Shown: piece by piece, positions 5,658 to 6,851 of the stretch
How the letters are laid out: the number at the start of each line of letters is the position of its first letter
How positions within the stretch are numbered: position 1 is the first letter of the stretch
From: Chloroflexota bacterium
GTDB taxonomy: Bacteria; Chloroflexota; Anaerolineae; Promineifilales; Promineifilaceae
Length of the DNA stretch: 6,851 nucleotides
Assembly: GCA_024223125.1 (NCBI GenBank)
Contig: JAAEOP010000541.1
Span: 1 to 6,851, forward strand
Direction: 5' to 3'
Notes under the pieces: generated by a model
Databases searched by the model: none
Told to the model about the DNA's origin: nothing
The model's input: the letters and a program-made list of their open reading frames with translations, nothing else
Translations under genes and position numbers: made by a program

Positions 5658-6400
5658 TGCGAAACCTTTTTGCGGCTATCATCTTGTTATTAACGGTCGG
5701 TTGCACTCTTTTGCAGCCGACTCCTGATTTAGCCTGGGACCATGATCCGGAGGCGCTCATTATCCAGGCCAAATCAGGTGGCGGTTTGCAGCCGGAAGCA
5801 GCTTATTACAATGAAATTCCGCGAGCGCAGGTGTGGGGAGACGGCCGTATCATCTGGCAATCTCGCAATGAAGGTGGCGGCCGCCAGGTATGGCAAGGTC
5901 AACTCAGCGAAATGGAAACGGCCGACCTGCTGCAAACCTTTGCCGACAAAGGTTTTTTCCAATTGAAAGATCATTACGAACCCAGCGCACAGGTTTACGA
6001 CAGCAGTTCTACCAGTCTGCGCGTAAATCTACTGGCCGAGAGCAAAAGCGTAGGCGAATATCACGAAGGCGCGCCGCGCAGATTTCACGAACTGGTGGGA
6101 TTGGTCTCTTCTGGCGCCGGGGCCGAAGGGCAGCCTTACGTTCCCCAGGCCGGCTACCTGACGGCCGCTCTGGTGACGCCCTGGGATGGTTTGGATACAA
6201 CGGCCGTGCCTCAATGGGATACGGCCGTTTTGGGTCTGGATTTAGAGGAGGCAGCCGGCGTTTGGGTAGAAGGGGAAGCGTTGGCCCGCGCCTGGGAAAT
6301 TGTCAACCAAAAATATTGGTCGCCAATGGTCGTGCAGGGAGATGCATATTACGAATTATATCTCCAATTGCCAGAATTAACCGGACGGGAAGTGCGCTAA
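5657..6400 (+). CDS. Predicted lipoprotein, function unknown (possibly DUF6438-like)
   Basis: A 247-residue exported protein. The N-terminus is a lipoprotein signal: Arg2, hydrophobic stretch 4-14, then LTVGC with Cys16 as the lipid-modified residue, so the mature protein is anchored on the outer face of a membrane. The region about 30-145 has the pattern GDGRIIWQ (early), then LLQTFADKGFFQLKDHY, a short D-SS-T-SLRV strand, and YHEGAPRRFHEL. It reminds me of DUF6438-type small beta domains; this is recall, not a search. Residues 155-247 I do not recognise. I chose ATG 5657 over GTG 5654 because of GGAGGA spacing. Its A is the last base of the recQ stop, so translation is probably coupled to recQ. 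A surface lipoprotein with a DNA helicase is odd; it may only share the promoter. No clear terminator follows directly. Confidence 0.85.
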   Translation: MRNLFAAIILLLTVGCTLLQPTPDLAWDHDPEALIIQAKSGGGLQPEAAYYNEIPRAQVWGDGRIIWQSRNEGGGRQVWQGQLSEMETADLLQTFADKGFFQLKDHYEPSAQVYDSSSTSLRVNLLAESKSVGEYHEGAPRRFHELVGLVSSGAGAEGQPYVPQAGYLTAALVTPWDGLDTTAVPQWDTAVLGLDLEEAAGVWVEGEALARAWEIVNQKYWSPMVVQGDAYYELYLQLPELTGREVR

Positions 6401-6446
6401 GGCTGCGTTCGTAAATAAGTTATGGAATTGGCGAACAGCTTCTAAA

Positions 6447-6619
6447 TAAGCGTCTACGTCTTTTGCCAGACTTCGCTGGAAAAAGAAATAATGAACGATG
6501 AATTGTGAATGGTGAATGAATCCTCACTTCACAATTCATTATTAATTATTCACTATTCATTATTCATTATTTTCTTGATTATCAACAAGTTTTTGTCGAT
6601 GTTGGCGCGTAAGCGTCTA
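6447..6619. repeat. 10-bp direct repeats flanking hairpin C
   Basis: TAAGCGTCTA occurs at 6447-6456 and again, identical, at 6610-6619. The 153 bp between them contain hairpin C. Such short direct repeats can be target-site duplications left by insertion, or chance. I see no terminal inverted repeats next to them that would prove a mobile element. Confidence 0.4.
6487..6573. repeat. Heptad-repeat hairpin C (TTCATTA family)
   Basis: The right arm is six 7-mers, TTCACAA, TTCATTA, TTAATTA, TTCACTA, TTCATTA and TTCATTA (6528-6569). The left arm is four inverted units ending in TGAA (6489-6516). Positions 6487-6509 pair with 6528-6550 (21 of 23 positions, one G-T), and GTGA (6512-6515) pairs with TCAC (6524-6527) after a 2-nt bulge, leaving an 8-nt loop. 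The architecture matches hairpins A and B, but the heptamer is unrelated and AT-rich. It lies between the operon and the convergent Rhs fragment. Confidence 0.85.
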
Positions 6620-6678
6620 AAAGTAAGTTCATTCAAGAAGTTCAACACTCCAATCATAGGTAGTATTGTTGCCGCAAT

Positions 6679-6851
6679 TCAGGTTTGGGGATCGTCGGCG
6701 TCTACCTGTTCGCCCAGGCAGGCACGGCCGTAAAGGTAATGCTTGGTGTCAGAGAACGCCCCGCCTTGCTCGAACAGTACGCGGAAGTCGGCTGCATAAT
6801 CGAGGGTGTAGGTGGTCACTTCCCCGGCCGTTGACATTTGCAAACGATTCC
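6679..6851 (-). pseudogene. 3' end of an Rhs/YD-repeat gene, probably truncated (5' part off the right edge)
   Basis: An open minus-strand frame of 56 codons enters from the right edge and stops at TGA 6681-6679. The peptide has YD-repeat marks: NRLQMS, then GEVTTYTLDYA, then HYLYGRACLGEQ. These occur in Rhs-type large secreted or surface proteins, where the repeats form a beta-shell encasing a C-terminal toxin or effector. In intact relatives the YLYG segment is normally followed by a YYLGDGLGSVRQ-like core motif. Here the frame ends within about 15 residues, and a weak YYL remnant appears in the +1 frame just past the stop, suggesting frameshift or decay. It could instead be a short intact gene with an unusual end. 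Convergent with the operon. It carries two CGGCCG sites. Confidence 0.6.

Larger units (their letters stand above)
6401..6678. other. Intergenic region downstream of the operon
   Basis: About 278 bases between the lipoprotein stop and the stop of the convergent Rhs fragment. It holds the 10-bp direct repeat TAAGCGTCTA (6447-6456 and 6610-6619), heptad hairpin C between those copies, and a short weak hairpin (6461-6484). I see no gene, no clean intrinsic terminator on either strand, and no CGGCCG. Hairpin C could serve as a terminator for convergent transcripts, but its T-rich arm is not a clean U-tract. Confidence 0.7.
56..6832. repeat. Dispersed highly iterated palindrome CGGCCG (36 copies counted)
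   Basis: I counted CGGCCG by eye at 36 places from 56 to 6827 (first-base positions); nine extend to ACGGCCGT (for example 901, 2842, 6221). Counts per gene are deaD 6, DUF488-1 2, DUF488-2 1, recQ 19, lipoprotein 6 and Rhs fragment 2. The three intergenic stretches (about 767 bases) have none. Within recQ the 19 sites split 6, 8 and 5 among the three codon phases (read as R-P, x-A-x and x-G-R), so codon preference alone cannot explain them. This resembles HIP1 of cyanobacteria in behaviour, with a different sequence. Confidence 0.85.

Noticed and set aside
6461..6484. Intrinsic terminator after the operon
   Set aside because: CCAG/CTGG is only 4 bp and is followed by A rather than T on the plus strand. 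On the minus strand the T-run precedes the stem.
6509..6733. Plus-strand open frame across hairpin C
   Set aside because: Its first half is translation of the heptamer repeat (S-L-L-I-I-H-Y-S pattern) and its end overlaps the Rhs fragment on the other strand.

Overview
This window looks like chromosomal DNA from an environmental bacterium of roughly balanced base composition. My best guess is the phylum Chloroflexota (Anaerolineae-like). That rests on remembered resemblance only: a RecQ helicase with an added N-terminal domain beside DUF488 genes, an Rhs/YD-repeat fragment, and heptamer-repeat hairpins. No rRNA, tRNA, CRISPR array or transposase gene is visible.

Layout. Positions 1-1239 (minus strand) hold most of a DEAD-box RNA helicase whose C-terminus runs off the left edge. 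Positions 1240-1644 are a divergent control region. They carry a terminator-like hairpin in the helicase leader, two divergent extended -10 boxes, and a cluster of inverted repeats pressed against the start of the first rightward gene. Positions 1645-6400 (plus strand) are a tight four-gene operon: two tandem DUF488 paralogues overlapping by 4 nt, a 960-residue RecQ-family helicase with a roughly 205-residue N-terminal domain (probably the dual-OB type) and a C-terminal HRDC plus helix-turn-helix tail, and a small lipoprotein whose ATG overlaps the recQ stop by one base. Positions 6401-6678 are intergenic. Positions 6679-6851 (minus strand) are the 3' end of an Rhs/YD-repeat gene that seems cut short.

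How the genes may work together. The two DUF488 proteins share the C-x-E-x(5)-C-H-R signature, and the first has a candidate sliding-clamp-binding tail. With a RecQ helicase carrying an extra nucleic-acid-binding type domain, the operon reads as a DNA-processing module for repair, recombination or defence. That role is inferred from domain content and gene order; no substrate can be read from the sequence.

Two DNA-scale signals stand out. First, three hairpins are built from tandem heptamers facing inverted tandem heptamers, each with a different heptamer. They lie between the second DUF488 gene and recQ (A), inside recQ exactly at a domain boundary and in frame (B), and downstream of the operon (C). 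Second, the palindrome CGGCCG occurs 36 times by hand count, against about 1.7 expected in uniform random sequence. Within recQ it falls in all three codon phases, and it is absent from intergenic DNA.
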